Shown here: one piece after another, positions 6,493-15,090 of the stretch
Layout: each line of letters opens with the position of its first letter
How positions within the stretch are numbered: the first letter of the stretch is position 1
DNA from: DASYHS01 sp035998295
Lineage (GTDB): Bacteria > Pseudomonadota > Alphaproteobacteria > Azospirillales > Azospirillaceae
Length of the DNA stretch: 29,705 nucleotides
Reading direction: 5' to 3'
Assembly (NCBI RefSeq): GCF_035998295.1
Contig: NZ_DASYHS010000029.1
Span: 1 to 29,705 of the forward strand
Position numbers and translations under genes: made by a program
Notes under the pieces: model-generated
Told to the model about the DNA's origin: nothing
What the model saw: only the letters and a program-made list of their open reading frames with translations
Database searches by the model: none

Positions 6493-7773
6493 ATGACCTT
6501 CCTGCTGGGCGCCATCGCCGACGATTTCACCGGCGCCACCGATCTGGCCGATATGCTGGTGCGCAACGGCATGCGCACGGTCCTGGCCATCGGCACGCCG
6601 CCCGAAGACGAGGAGCTTCCGCCCGCGGACGCCTTGGTCGTCGCGCTCAAGTCCAGGACCTGCCCGCCCGGAGAAGCCGTCGCCGCCTCGCTGGAAGCGC
6701 TCGCCCGGCTGCAGGCGCTCGGGGTCCGGCAGGTGCTGTTCAAGTACTGCTCGACCTTCGATTCCACCGACCGGGGCAATATCGGCCCGGTGATCGACGC
6801 CCTGCTGGAGCGGCTCGGCGGGCCGACGATCGCCTGCCCGGCCTTCCCCGCCAACGGCAGGACGGTCTATCACGGCCATCTCTTCGTCGGCGACCGGCTC
6901 CTGTCGGAATCGGGGATGCGCGACCATCCGCTGACGCCGATGCGCGATCCGGACCTGGTGCGCGTCCTGGCTCGCCAGTCGCGCAACCCCGTCGGCCTCG
7001 TACCCTATCGCGAGGTCGCGGCCGGTCCCGCCGCGATCCGCGGCGCGCTCGACCGCATGGCCGCCGACGGTCGCCCGGTTGCGATCGTCGACGCGCTGGA
7101 CGACGACCATCTGCGCGCGATCGGGCAGGCCTGCGCCGGGCTGCCGCTGATGACCGGCGGTTCCGGCATCGCGGTCGGCCTGCCGGAGGTCTTCCGGTCG
7201 GCGGGCCTCCTGCCCGACCGCGGCCCGGAAGCGTTCCCGGCCACCTCCGGCGCCTCGGCCGTCCTCGCCGGCAGCTGCTCCGCCGCCACCCGCGGCCAGG
7301 TCGAGGCCTTCGCCCGCCGCCACCCCGCCTTCCGGCTGCGTCCGGAGCGGCTGGCCCAGGGCGACGGCGTCGCCGAGGCGCTGGCCTGGGCCGAACGGCG
7401 GCTCGGCCGCGAGCCGCTGCTGATCTACGCCACCGCCGAACCGGCGGAAGTCGCCGCCGCCCAGGCCGCCCTCGGGGTCGAGAAGGCCGGGGCGCTGGTC
7501 GAGGACGCGCTGGCCGGGATCGCCCGCGCGCTCAGGGCGCGCGGGATGGGCCGCCTCGTCGTCGCCGGCGGAGAGACGTCCGGAGCGGTGGTGGGCGCCC
7601 TCGGCGTCCGGGTGCTGCGCATCGGGGCTACGATCGCCCCCGGCGTGCCCTGGACCGTGACGTCCGGCCCGACGCCCCTCGGCCTGGTCCTGAAGTCCGG
7701 CAATTTCGGCGGCCCGGACTTCTTCCTGGAGGCGCTCGCCGCCCTGGAAGCGACCGGCGAACGCCGGAACTGA
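6493..7773 (+). CDS. otnK: 3-oxo-tetronate kinase (DUF1537 four-carbon acid sugar kinase)
   Basis: This 426-residue protein of the DUF1537 family phosphorylates 3-oxo-tetronate with ATP to the 4-phosphate, which OtnC then decarboxylates towards dihydroxyacetone phosphate. The N-terminal acid-sugar domain begins LLGAIADDFTGATDLADML, where the ADDFTGATD motif is diagnostic, and continues with KYCSTFDSTDRGNIGPV and CPAFPANGRTVYHGHLFVG. The C-terminal nucleotide-binding domain holds LVVAGGETSGAVV and the ending LKSGNFGGPDFF. Length and motifs match full-length OtnK. The ATG is preceded by GGAGAG; upstream in-frame codons lie in the divergent denD leader and were not used. It is probably co-regulated with denD. 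The conventional partner genes otnC/otnI do not follow it; a GC hairpin does. Confidence 0.9.
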   Translation: MTFLLGAIADDFTGATDLADMLVRNGMRTVLAIGTPPEDEELPPADALVVALKSRTCPPGEAVAASLEALARLQALGVRQVLFKYCSTFDSTDRGNIGPVIDALLERLGGPTIACPAFPANGRTVYHGHLFVGDRLLSESGMRDHPLTPMRDPDLVRVLARQSRNPVGLVPYREVAAGPAAIRGALDRMAADGRPVAIVDALDDDHLRAIGQACAGLPLMTGGSGIAVGLPEVFRSAGLLPDRGPEAFPATSGASAVLAGSCSAATRGQVEAFARRHPAFRLRPERLAQGDGVAEALAWAERRLGREPLLIYATAEPAEVAAAQAALGVEKAGALVEDALAGIARALRARGMGRLVVAGGETSGAVVGALGVRVLRIGATIAPGVPWTVTSGPTPLGLVLKSGNFGGPDFFLEALAALEATGERRN

Positions 7774-7784
7774 TCCGAGTCGGG

Positions 7785-7804
7785 GGCCGGCCGGGCCGCC
7801 GGCC
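7785..7804 (+). terminator. GC hairpin after otnK
   Basis: GGCCGGC-CGGGCC-GCCGGCC is a perfect 7-bp stem with a 6-base loop, 12 bases after the otnK stop. No T tract follows, so termination strength is uncertain. Confidence 0.4.
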
Positions 7805-7979
7805 GCCGCGTCGCCTCCGCCGACAGCCGGATTGTCCTGCCTCGACCTTCGGACTACCCCTACGAGAACGCGGGGCAGGAATGCGCGCGGAGCATCGTCG
7901 GGCTCCGGAGCATCGGTTTCGCAGGCGCAGCAAAATCCACCATCGAGGCATTCGGCGGTCTATGGTCGTAGCCGCTTTC

Positions 7980-8004
7980 GGAACCTTGACCGCCGTGGTG
8001 CGTT
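7980..8004 (+). promoter_or_regulatory. Full-consensus EcfG-type promoter upstream of the beta-glucan synthase
   Basis: GGAAC (7980-7984), 16 bases, then CGTT (8001-8004) matches the general-stress sigma factor consensus at every defined position. Transcription would begin near 8012, leaving a leader of about 140 bases before the GH17-GT2 gene. No other gene lies between. Confidence 0.62.
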
Positions 8005-8058
8005 GCCATAACCGACCAGTCGGCAGGTGTGATCATGCTCACGGCGCAGCAATGCCGC

Positions 8059-8078
8059 CGTAGGTAGAAGCACCTACG
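8059..8078 (+). promoter_or_regulatory. Leader hairpin 1 of the beta-glucan synthase mRNA
   Basis: CGTAGGT-AGAAGC-ACCTACG is a perfect 7-bp stem with a 6-base loop. It lies about 50 bases after the predicted EcfG start. A ten-codon frame (ATG at 8035, product MLTAQQCRRR) ends inside its left arm and loop, but has only a poor ribosome site. Confidence 0.4.
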
Positions 8079-8098
8079 AGGCTGGTGGTCCAATCCCG

Positions 8099-8119
8099 GA
8101 CCGCCACTAACCGGCGGTC
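8099..8119 (+). promoter_or_regulatory. Leader hairpin 2 of the beta-glucan synthase mRNA
   Basis: GACCGCC-ACTAACC-GGCGGTC is a perfect 7-bp stem with a 7-base loop, about 20 bases before the weak AGGA ribosome site. Together with hairpin 1 it suggests a folded leader that could affect translation or mRNA life. It matches no riboswitch class I recognise. Confidence 0.4.
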
Positions 8120-8154
8120 GCGCCCCCCAGTGCCGCCACAGGATTGCAGTCTCC

Positions 8155-10821
8155 ATGCCCCTCTCCAGGACCGCCGCCCGGGCCATTGCCCTTGCCGCCG
8201 TGCTGGTTCTCGCGTCCGCACTGCACGGCCTCTACTGGTCGCATCGGACGTCCCCCGTACCCATCGACGCCAGCCCGGGGCGCCTGCTGTCGCTTTCATA
8301 CAGCCCGTCCGGCCGGGACTTCGACCCGGAAGCGGACAGCTTCGTCGACCGCGACCACATCCAGAAGGACCTGGCGGCGATCGCCGGGATCGCCGACGGC
8401 ATCCGGACCTACACGGTCCAGGAAGGCATGGAAGCCCTGCCCCGGCTCGCCGCGCGGGTGGGGCTGCAGGTCAGCCTCGGTGTCTGGGTCGACGGCGACG
8501 CCCAGCGCACTGAGGCCGAGATCGCGGCCGCGATCCGCATCGCCCGCTCCACGCCCGGCATCCGCCGCGTCGTGGTCGGCAACGAAACCCTGCTGCGCGG
8601 CGAGATGACCGACGCGCAGCTCGCACGCCTCGTCGAGCGGGTCCGCCGCGAGGTGCCGCCGCACATCCAGGTCGGCACCGCCGACACTTGGCACGACATG
8701 CTGAAGGCGCCGCGCACCGTGGCCGCGAGCGACTTCATCGGCATCCATACCCTGCCCTTCTGGGAAGGCTACGACGGCGACGGGGCGCTCGGCTACGCCC
8801 TGGACAAGATCCGCCAGATCCAGGCGCGCTTCCCCGACAAGCCCGTGTGGATCGGTGAAATCGGGTGGCCCACGGCCGGGCCCAATTTCCACGGCGCGTT
8901 CCCGTCCGTCGAGGACCAGGCCCGCATCATACGCGAGTTCGCCTCGACCGCGCGGCGCCTCGGGATCGAGTACAACGTGATCGAAGCCTTCGACCAGCCC
9001 TGGAAGGTCTCGCTGGAAGGCGGCGTCGGCCAGGCCTGGGGCGTCTTCGACGCCGACCGCCAGGCGAAATGGCCCCTGTTCGGCGAGGTCCGCTCGGACG
9101 GGTTCGAGCTGCGGGTCGCCATCGTCGCCGTCCTGGCCGGGCTGCTGCTGTCGGTCGCGGCCACGTGGCGGCGGCTTGCCGCCGGACGGGCGACCGCGGC
9201 GCAGACCGTGGTGACGGCGGGCGTGCTCCATCTCATCGCGTTGTCGGTGGGGCTCGCCGCGTTGGAGGCCGCCAGCGAATACGCGACCGCCGGCACCATC
9301 GTGATGTGGATCGGCGGACTGGCGCTCGGCAGCGTGCTCGTCCTGCTCACCTTCGCCGACGTCGACGAGGCGGCGCTCACGCTCCTGGGCGGCCGGGCCC
9401 GCCGGCTGCTGCCCGCCGGCATCTCCCCCGTGCCGTCCATCCCCCGGCCGAAGGTGTCCGTCCACATCGCCGCCCGGAACGAGAACCCGGCGATGCTGGC
9501 CCAGACGCTGGACGCGCTCGCGGCCCTCCGCTACCCCGAGTGGGAAGCCGTGATCGCCATCAACAACACCGCGGACAAGTCGCTGGTCGCTCCGGTCGAG
9601 GAGCATTGCCGGCGCCTGAACGAGCGGCTGGGCGTCAACCGCTTCGTGTTCGCCGACTTCACCTGCACCGGCTTCAAGGCCGGGGCGCTGAACCGGGCCC
9701 TGGCCCTCACAGCGCCGGACGCCGAGGTGGTCGCCGTCCTTGACGCCGACTACGCCGTCTCGCCGGACTGGCTCGACCGGCTCGCGCCGTTGTTCGCCGC
9801 CGATCCCCGGATCGGGATCGTCCAGGCCCCGCAGGAGCACCGGGACGGGGACGAGACGACCATGAAGCGGCTGATGGCCGCCGAATACCGGGCCTTCTTC
9901 GACAGCGGCATGATCGAGCGCAACGAGGACGACGCGCTGATCTGCCACGGCACCATGATCATGGTCCGCCGCGCCGCGCTCGAGGGGGCCGGCGGCTGGA
10001 GCGAGTGGTGCATCGTCGAGGACACCGAACTCGGCCTCAGGCTGCTCGAGGACGGCTGGTCCATCCACTACACTACCGAGCGCCTCGGCGCCGGCTGCGC
10101 CCCCGACACCTTCCGCGACTTCCGCCAGCAGCGCCATCGCTGGGCCTACGGCTCCGTCCAGATCATGAAGGCCCATGCCGCGCGCATGCTGCCCTGGGTC
10201 GCGGGCCTGCGCACGGCGCAGAAGGTGCAGTTCGCCATGGGCTGGGGCCGCTGGTGGGCCGACGCGATCGGCCTCGTCGCCGCGTTCCTGGCGATCGGCT
10301 GGACCTTCGCGGCGACGGTGCTGCCGCTGCACCTGCCGCCGGTCGAGGTGACGGGCGTGGCGCTCGGGGCGATGCTGCTGCGCGCCGGCTCCAGCATGGC
10401 CCTGACGCGCTGGGCGTCCCGCCACGACTGGGTCGACACGGTCGGCACCGCCCTGATCGGCATGAGCCTGAGCCAGACCGTCGGCCGCGCGATCCTGAAG
10501 GGCCTGTTCACGAAGCACGAGCCCTTCAAGGTGACGGCGAAGGGCAACGGCAGCCGGCGGAAGGCCGGTCGCTACGCGGCGTGGCCGGAGCTGCTGATGA
10601 CGGGCGCCCTGCTCGCCTCGGCGGTGACGGCGCAGTTGCTGAACGCCACCGGCACGGTCGAGCTCGAACTGTGGAGCGCGCTGCTGCTGCTGATGGCGGT
10701 GCCCAACGCGCTGGCGGCCGGCTTCGCCGCCGCGGACCTCCTGCCCGAAGGCTCGACGCTGCGCCTGCGCCTGCGCCTGCGTGCGGCCCGGGCGAGGGCT
10801 CCGGTCACGGAACGGGCCTGA
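8155..10821 (+). CDS. GH17-GT2 fusion, beta-(1,3)-glucan synthase of the NdvB type
   Basis: This 888-residue membrane protein has an N-terminal signal anchor (about 9-27), a periplasmic GH17-like domain (about 40-310) with acid/base Glu144 in VVVGNE and nucleophile Glu235 in IGEIGWP, three membrane helices (about 319-400), a cytoplasmic GT2 domain (about 430-670) and several C-terminal helices. The GT2 signatures are complete: TGFKAGALNRAL, the LDADY motif (Asp530/Asp532), VEDTELG (Glu622-Asp623) and QQRHRW (658-663). The same two-domain order occurs in Bradyrhizobium and Pseudomonas NdvB, which make cyclic beta-(1,3)(1,6)-glucans from UDP-glucose for osmotic adaptation, symbiosis or biofilm. 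The ATG is the first plausible start, with a weak AGGA. The C terminus carries a short LRLRLRLRA run from a 6-base repeat. Product linkage is inferred. Confidence 0.88.
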   Translation: MPLSRTAARAIALAAVLVLASALHGLYWSHRTSPVPIDASPGRLLSLSYSPSGRDFDPEADSFVDRDHIQKDLAAIAGIADGIRTYTVQEGMEALPRLAARVGLQVSLGVWVDGDAQRTEAEIAAAIRIARSTPGIRRVVVGNETLLRGEMTDAQLARLVERVRREVPPHIQVGTADTWHDMLKAPRTVAASDFIGIHTLPFWEGYDGDGALGYALDKIRQIQARFPDKPVWIGEIGWPTAGPNFHGAFPSVEDQARIIREFASTARRLGIEYNVIEAFDQPWKVSLEGGVGQAWGVFDADRQAKWPLFGEVRSDGFELRVAIVAVLAGLLLSVAATWRRLAAGRATAAQTVVTAGVLHLIALSVGLAALEAASEYATAGTIVMWIGGLALGSVLVLLTFADVDEAALTLLGGRARRLLPAGISPVPSIPRPKVSVHIAARNENPAMLAQTLDALAALRYPEWEAVIAINNTADKSLVAPVEEHCRRLNERLGVNRFVFADFTCTGFKAGALNRALALTAPDAEVVAVLDADYAVSPDWLDRLAPLFAADPRIGIVQAPQEHRDGDETTMKRLMAAEYRAFFDSGMIERNEDDALICHGTMIMVRRAALEGAGGWSEWCIVEDTELGLRLLEDGWSIHYTTERLGAGCAPDTFRDFRQQRHRWAYGSVQIMKAHAARMLPWVAGLRTAQKVQFAMGWGRWWADAIGLVAAFLAIGWTFAATVLPLHLPPVEVTGVALGAMLLRAGSSMALTRWASRHDWVDTVGTALIGMSLSQTVGRAILKGLFTKHEPFKVTAKGNGSRRKAGRYAAWPELLMTGALLASAVTAQLLNATGTVELELWSALLLLMAVPNALAAGFAAADLLPEGSTLRLRLRLRAARARAPVTERA

Positions 10822-10831
10822 CGCCTGGAAA

Positions 10832-10863
10832 CGCCCCTTTCCCGCCCAAGCGGGAAAGGGGCG
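10832..10863. terminator. Strong bidirectional terminator hairpin
   Basis: CGCCCCTTTCCCGC-CCAA-GCGGGAAAGGGGCG is a perfect 14-bp stem with a 4-base loop. It exactly fills the gap between the converging beta-glucan synthase and Lrp-family genes and abuts the Lrp stop codon, so it can serve both transcripts. Confidence 0.75.
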
Positions 10864-11358
10864 CTAGGCTCTCGCGCCCGGCGGCTCGGAGATCTGCTCC
10901 AGCGGCAGGACGGTCGTTTGCTTCACCGTCTCCAGCACGATGTTGGACCGGACGCTGCGCACGCCGGGCAGCGGCATCAACTCGTGCATCAGGAAGTCCG
11001 AGAAGGATTTCAGGTCGGGCGCCACGATGCGCAGCACGTAGTCGGCCTCCCCGGTCACGGAGAAGCACTCCAGCACCTGCGGCAGTCCGGCGACCGCCTG
11101 GGCGAAGCGCGTCGCCGGGGATTCGCCATGCCGCTCCAGCGAGATGCTCGTGATCGCCAGCACCCCCAGCCCGACGTGATCGGGGTGGAGCTGCGCCGTG
11201 TACCGGGCGATCACGCCGGCCTCCTCCAGCCGCCGCAGGCGCCGGTGGATCTGGGACGCCGACAGATGGACCCGTTCCGACAGCGCCACGTTGGACAGCC
11301 GGGCGTCTTCCTGCAACGCGGCCAGAAGCCGGACGTCGTAGCCGTCGAACGCGAACAC
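10864..11358 (-). CDS. Lrp/AsnC family transcriptional regulator
   Basis: This 164-residue protein has an N-terminal AsnC-type winged helix (residues about 5-60: DVRLLAALQEDARLSNVALSERVHLSASQIHRRLRRLEEAGVI) and a C-terminal RAM/AsnC ligand domain (VLAITSISLERHG; VLECFSVTGEADYVLRIVAPD; FLMHELMPLPGVRSVRSNIVLETVKQTT). Such regulators usually bind an amino acid and DNA as octamers. The gene is divergent from hppD, so tyrosine, phenylalanine or a derived acid is the likely effector and hppD the likely target (inference). The start is GTG, with GCGGAGG five bases upstream; the frame is open further upstream but without a better start. The stop overlaps the edge of the bidirectional terminator. Confidence 0.92.
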   Translation of the reverse strand: MFAFDGYDVRLLAALQEDARLSNVALSERVHLSASQIHRRLRRLEEAGVIARYTAQLHPDHVGLGVLAITSISLERHGESPATRFAQAVAGLPQVLECFSVTGEADYVLRIVAPDLKSFSDFLMHELMPLPGVRSVRSNIVLETVKQTTVLPLEQISEPPGARA

Positions 11359-11400
11359 CGGCACCTCCGCATGAAACCTGCACCCGTGGCGGGTGTCGCG

Positions 11401-11455
11401 ACGATATCGTGCAGGACCCCGTTCCGGAAGAGGGCACTTCACCAGGATCGTGCAG
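11401..11455. promoter_or_regulatory. Candidate Lrp-type operator region of the hppD promoter
   Basis: The 165-base divergent region contains ATCGTGCAG twice (11406-11414 and 11447-11455), 41 bases apart, about four helical turns. The first copy overlaps the perfect palindrome ACGATATCGT (11401-11410). A TATGAT hexamer at 11467-11472 could be the hppD -10 box, but no good -35 is visible at the usual distance. Confidence 0.35.
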
Positions 11456-11523
11456 CGACGCCGCGTTATGATTGTTGACGCAAGGGAATCCACCCGGCCA
11501 AACCCGTATCCTAGGGAGCGATC

Positions 11524-12615
<1,092 letters not shown>

Positions 12616-12636
12616 GGCGCCGCCCGGGCATGCTGC

Positions 12637-12661
12637 GGGAGCGGACGGGACGTCCGCTCCC
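12637..12661 (+). terminator. Hairpin between hppD and the FAH gene
   Basis: GGGAGCGGACG-GGA-CGTCCGCTCCC is a perfect 11-bp stem with a 3-base loop, 21 bases after the hppD stop, followed by only two Ts. It may terminate hppD transcription, or partly attenuate it so that the next gene is expressed less. Confidence 0.5.
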
Positions 12662-12736
12662 TTGGCGTGTTGAGCCGATGTCCGGCCCGATACGTTGCAG
12701 CCGGCAAGGACACCGATCTCGCAGGAAGGGGGCAGC

Positions 12737-13726
12737 ATGAAGCTGGCATCGCTGAAGGAAGGAGGGCGCGACGGCACGCTCGTCGTCGTGAGCTGGGACC
12801 TCGCCAAGGCCGTCCGCGTGCCGTCGATCGCGCCGACCTTGCAGTCGGCGCTCGACCGCTGGAGCGAGGTCGAGGTGCCGCTCAAGGATACCTTCCACAA
12901 GCTCGACACCGGCCGCCTCGACGACCAGGCCTTCCCCTTCGATCCCGCCGCCTGCGCGGCACCGCTTCCCCGTGCCTACCAGTGGGCCGACGGTTCGGCC
13001 TACGTGAACCACGTGGAGCTGGTGCGCAAGGCCCGCGGCGCGGAGATGCCGGCCAGCTTCTGGACCGACCCGCTGATGTACCAGGGCGGCTCTGACCGAT
13101 TCATCGGCCCGCGCGACCCGATCGAGCTGGCGGACGAGAGCTGGGGATGCGACTTCGAATCGGAGGTCGCCGTCGTGACCGACGACGTGCCGATGGGCGT
13201 CACCCCCGACGAGGCGGTCCGCCACATCAAGCTCGTGATGCTGGTCAACGACGTCTCGCTGCGCAACCTGATCCCCGGCGAGCTGGCCAAGGGCTTCGGC
13301 TTCTTCCAGAGCAAGCCGGCCTCGGCGTTCTCGCCGGTGGCGGGCAACCCGGACGCGCTCGGGGACGTGTGGGACGGCCGCAAGGTCCGCATGCCGCTGC
13401 GCAACTTCGTGAACGGCACGCTTTTCGGCGAGCCGAACGCGGGCGTCGACATGACCTTCGACTTCGCGCAGCTGATCGCCCATGCCGCCCGGACCCGCCA
13501 TCTCGGCGCCGGCACCGTCATCGGCTCGGGGACGGTCTCCAACCGCGACCGCTCGACCGGTTCGTCCTGCATCGCCGAGCAGCGCATGCTCGAGACCATC
13601 GACCGCGGCGAGCCGAGCACCCCTTTCCTTCGCTGGGGCGACCGGGTCCGCATCGAGATGCTGGACGACCACGGCATCAACCTGTTCGGTACCATCGACC
13701 AGGAAGTGGTCCGCTACTCCCGCTGA
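12737..13726 (+). CDS. Fumarylacetoacetate hydrolase family protein
   Basis: This 329-residue protein has the FAH fold signature: the metal-binding pair Glu141/Glu143 in CDFESEVAVV, the VSLRNLIPGELAKGFGFFQSKPA segment, and GTVSNRDRSTGSSCIAEQRMLE towards the C terminus. FAH cleaves fumarylacetoacetate to fumarate and acetoacetate, the last step of tyrosine breakdown. The family also includes hydrolases and decarboxylases acting on other dioxo acids, but position next to hppD and the roughly 330-residue form found in bacterial homogentisate clusters favour the tyrosine role. The ATG follows GGAAGGGGG. The next gene converges and is separated by a perfect 12-bp hairpin. Confidence 0.9.
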   Translation: MKLASLKEGGRDGTLVVVSWDLAKAVRVPSIAPTLQSALDRWSEVEVPLKDTFHKLDTGRLDDQAFPFDPAACAAPLPRAYQWADGSAYVNHVELVRKARGAEMPASFWTDPLMYQGGSDRFIGPRDPIELADESWGCDFESEVAVVTDDVPMGVTPDEAVRHIKLVMLVNDVSLRNLIPGELAKGFGFFQSKPASAFSPVAGNPDALGDVWDGRKVRMPLRNFVNGTLFGEPNAGVDMTFDFAQLIAHAARTRHLGAGTVIGSGTVSNRDRSTGSSCIAEQRMLETIDRGEPSTPFLRWGDRVRIEMLDDHGINLFGTIDQEVVRYSR

Positions 13727-13754
13727 CGGCCGCGGCCGGACGGTCCGGATAACA

Positions 13755-13780
13755 GCCGGGGTCGAAGGCCGGGGTCGAAG
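13755..13780. repeat. Perfect 13-bp tandem duplication
   Basis: GCCGGGGTCGAAG is present twice in direct succession (13755-13767, 13768-13780) in the space between the FAH and SRPBCC genes. It looks like a recent slippage or duplication event. Confidence 0.6.
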
Positions 13781-13784
13781 GAAT

Positions 13785-13812
13785 GCCGCGGGCCGGTCGC
13801 CCGGCCCGCGGC
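13785..13812. terminator. Bidirectional terminator hairpin
   Basis: GCCGCGGGCCGG-TCGC-CCGGCCCGCGGC is a perfect 12-bp stem with a 4-base loop between the converging FAH and SRPBCC genes, 6 bases from the SRPBCC stop. Confidence 0.65.
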
Positions 13813-13818
13813 CGCTCC

Positions 13819-14658
13819 TCACCCGACCTTGCCGGTCGAGTTCGTGGGATTGCCGGCGCTGCCGGCCGATGACGCACCGCCGGCGTCGCGGCCCCGGTCG
13901 GTCGGGCCGCTCGCGATCGACTTGGCGGGGTTGGCCCTGCTGGTCGCGACCTCGCCCGTCTCCATGATCTGCTTCAGCCGCCGCAGGTTGGAGCGCAGCT
14001 GCACCTCAGGCTCGTGGCCGGTCAGCTTCGCCAGCGTCCGGCCGAGCCGGCCGAACGGCGGCTCGTAGCGCAGCGTCACCTCGACCACCGTGCCGCGCCC
14101 GCCGGGGGCGTCGCGGAACCGGACGATGCCGGAGTTGTGGATCTCCGCCTCGCCGACCGACCGCCAGGAGATGTGCTCGCCCTCGCGCTCGTCATGGACT
14201 TCCGCGTCCCACTCGACCGTGCCCTCGCCCGGGCTGCGCACGCACCAATGGGAGTGGTGGCGGTCCGTGACGTCGATGCGCTCGACGTCCTCCATGAAGC
14301 GGGGCAGGTTCTCGAAGTCGCGCCAGAACCGGTACAGCTCGTCGCGCGGCTTCCCGATCGTCACCGCATGGGTGATGGTGACGGGATGGTGCCGCTCGTC
14401 GACCCCCGCGACATGGTCGTGGTGGCCTCCGACGCCTGTCATCAGCGGATCCCTGGCGGATCCCCGCCAGATCAGCCCCATGCCGGCCGCCGCCATCGCG
14501 GCGCCGCTGAGGCCGCCGCGCCGCATCCCGCCCAGCGCCATCAGGCTGCCGCCGGCGATCAGGGCGTAGCGGCTCAGGGTCTCGATGTCGGTCTTGGTCG
14601 CCCGCTCCAGCCGCTCGGTGGCGCGGCGGGCTCCGGAGTTCGTGAACGAGTAGGTCAT
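13819..14658 (-). CDS. SRPBCC (START-like/coenzyme Q-binding type) family protein
   Basis: This 279-residue protein has an N-terminal hydrophobic, glycine-rich segment (YALIAGGSLMALGGMRRGGLSGAAMAAAGMGLIWRG, about 32-66), suggesting membrane association, then an SRPBCC lipid-binding fold (about 96-235) with the typical RFWRDFENLPRFMEDVERIDVTD opening and VEWDAEVHDEREGEHISWRS middle. The last 40 residues are disordered and rich in Ser, Gly and Asn. The exact ligand is unknown; relatives are annotated as cyclase/dehydrase and occur in stress gene sets. The ATG follows AAGGAGAG. It is the third gene of a minus-strand run (SDR, acidic protein, this gene) with gaps of 104 and 55 bases, headed by a candidate EcfG promoter. 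Confidence 0.88.
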   Translation of the reverse strand: MTYSFTNSGARRATERLERATKTDIETLSRYALIAGGSLMALGGMRRGGLSGAAMAAAGMGLIWRGSARDPLMTGVGGHHDHVAGVDERHHPVTITHAVTIGKPRDELYRFWRDFENLPRFMEDVERIDVTDRHHSHWCVRSPGEGTVEWDAEVHDEREGEHISWRSVGEAEIHNSGIVRFRDAPGGRGTVVEVTLRYEPPFGRLGRTLAKLTGHEPEVQLRSNLRRLKQIMETGEVATSRANPAKSIASGPTDRGRDAGGASSAGSAGNPTNSTGKVG

Positions 14659-14713
14659 GCTTCTCTCCTTCCGGGCCTCTGCCCGGGATCTTGCCGATGG
14701 CGGATGGCAAGCC

Positions 14714-15025
14714 TCATGGCTTGCCGAGCCCGCCGACGTTGGTTCCCTTGTCTCCGTAGGCGTCCGGGTCCCAGTCCTCGCCGTAGGGCTTGCCGTCGGG
14801 CGTCTTGCCCTCGGGCCCCTCGCGTCGCGTGGAGACGCCGCCGGCACCCCCCGCCGTGTCCGAACCGCCTTCCAGCGCGCCGGTGCCCTGCTCCGCCTCG
14901 TCGGCGAGGTGGCGGGCGTCGCGCTGCTTCACGACCTCCTCGCGCGACCGCTGGTCCTGCGGCCGCTCGCCGATCGGGTTGTCGGTGACCTCCCTGGCCT
15001 CCTTGCGGCTGTCGGTCCCGTTCAT
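14714..15025 (-). CDS. Small hydrophilic, probably disordered protein, 103 aa
   Basis: I do not recognise a named family. The 103-residue product has almost no hydrophobic core, no cysteine, and many Glu, Asp, Lys, Arg and Gly residues (MNGTDSRKEAREVTDNPIGE, later EGPEGKTPDGKPYGEDWDPD and a GTNVGGLGKP ending). This resembles hydrophilin-like stress proteins. The ATG is supported by GGGGAGGG immediately upstream. It lies between the SDR and SRPBCC genes on the same strand, so it is probably in the same stress unit. Function unknown; a protective role against drying is only a suggestion from composition and context. Confidence 0.75.
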   Translation of the reverse strand: MNGTDSRKEAREVTDNPIGERPQDQRSREEVVKQRDARHLADEAEQGTGALEGGSDTAGGAGGVSTRREGPEGKTPDGKPYGEDWDPDAYGDKGTNVGGLGKP

Positions 15026-15090
15026 GCCCTGCCCTCCCCTGCTTGGGTGCGTCTCGCCGGACAACAGGCGGCCGGCCCCGTCGTCTCTCC

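Larger units (their letters stand above)
7774..8154. other. 381-base gene-free region with terminator, EcfG-like promoter and hairpin leader
   Basis: This is the longest stretch without a convincing protein gene. It holds the otnK terminator-like hairpin, then about 170 bases with no feature I can name, a full-consensus EcfG promoter at 7980, and about 140 bases of leader with two hairpins before the beta-glucan synthase start. Short open frames here lack ribosome sites or codon bias typical of the neighbours. Confidence 0.6.

Noticed and set aside
7881..8063. 60-codon frame in the gap after otnK
   Set aside because: No ribosome site, basic Arg/His-rich translation, and it runs through the EcfG-type promoter.
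8296..10518. Long open frame on the minus strand over the beta-glucan synthase
   Set aside because: Antisense shadow without ribosome site or domain; the plus-strand product has complete GH17 and GT2 motifs.
11475..11480. TTGACG as a -35 box for hppD
   Set aside because: No acceptable -10 element at 16-18 bases; the nearest TATCCT is about 26 bases away and abuts the ribosome site.
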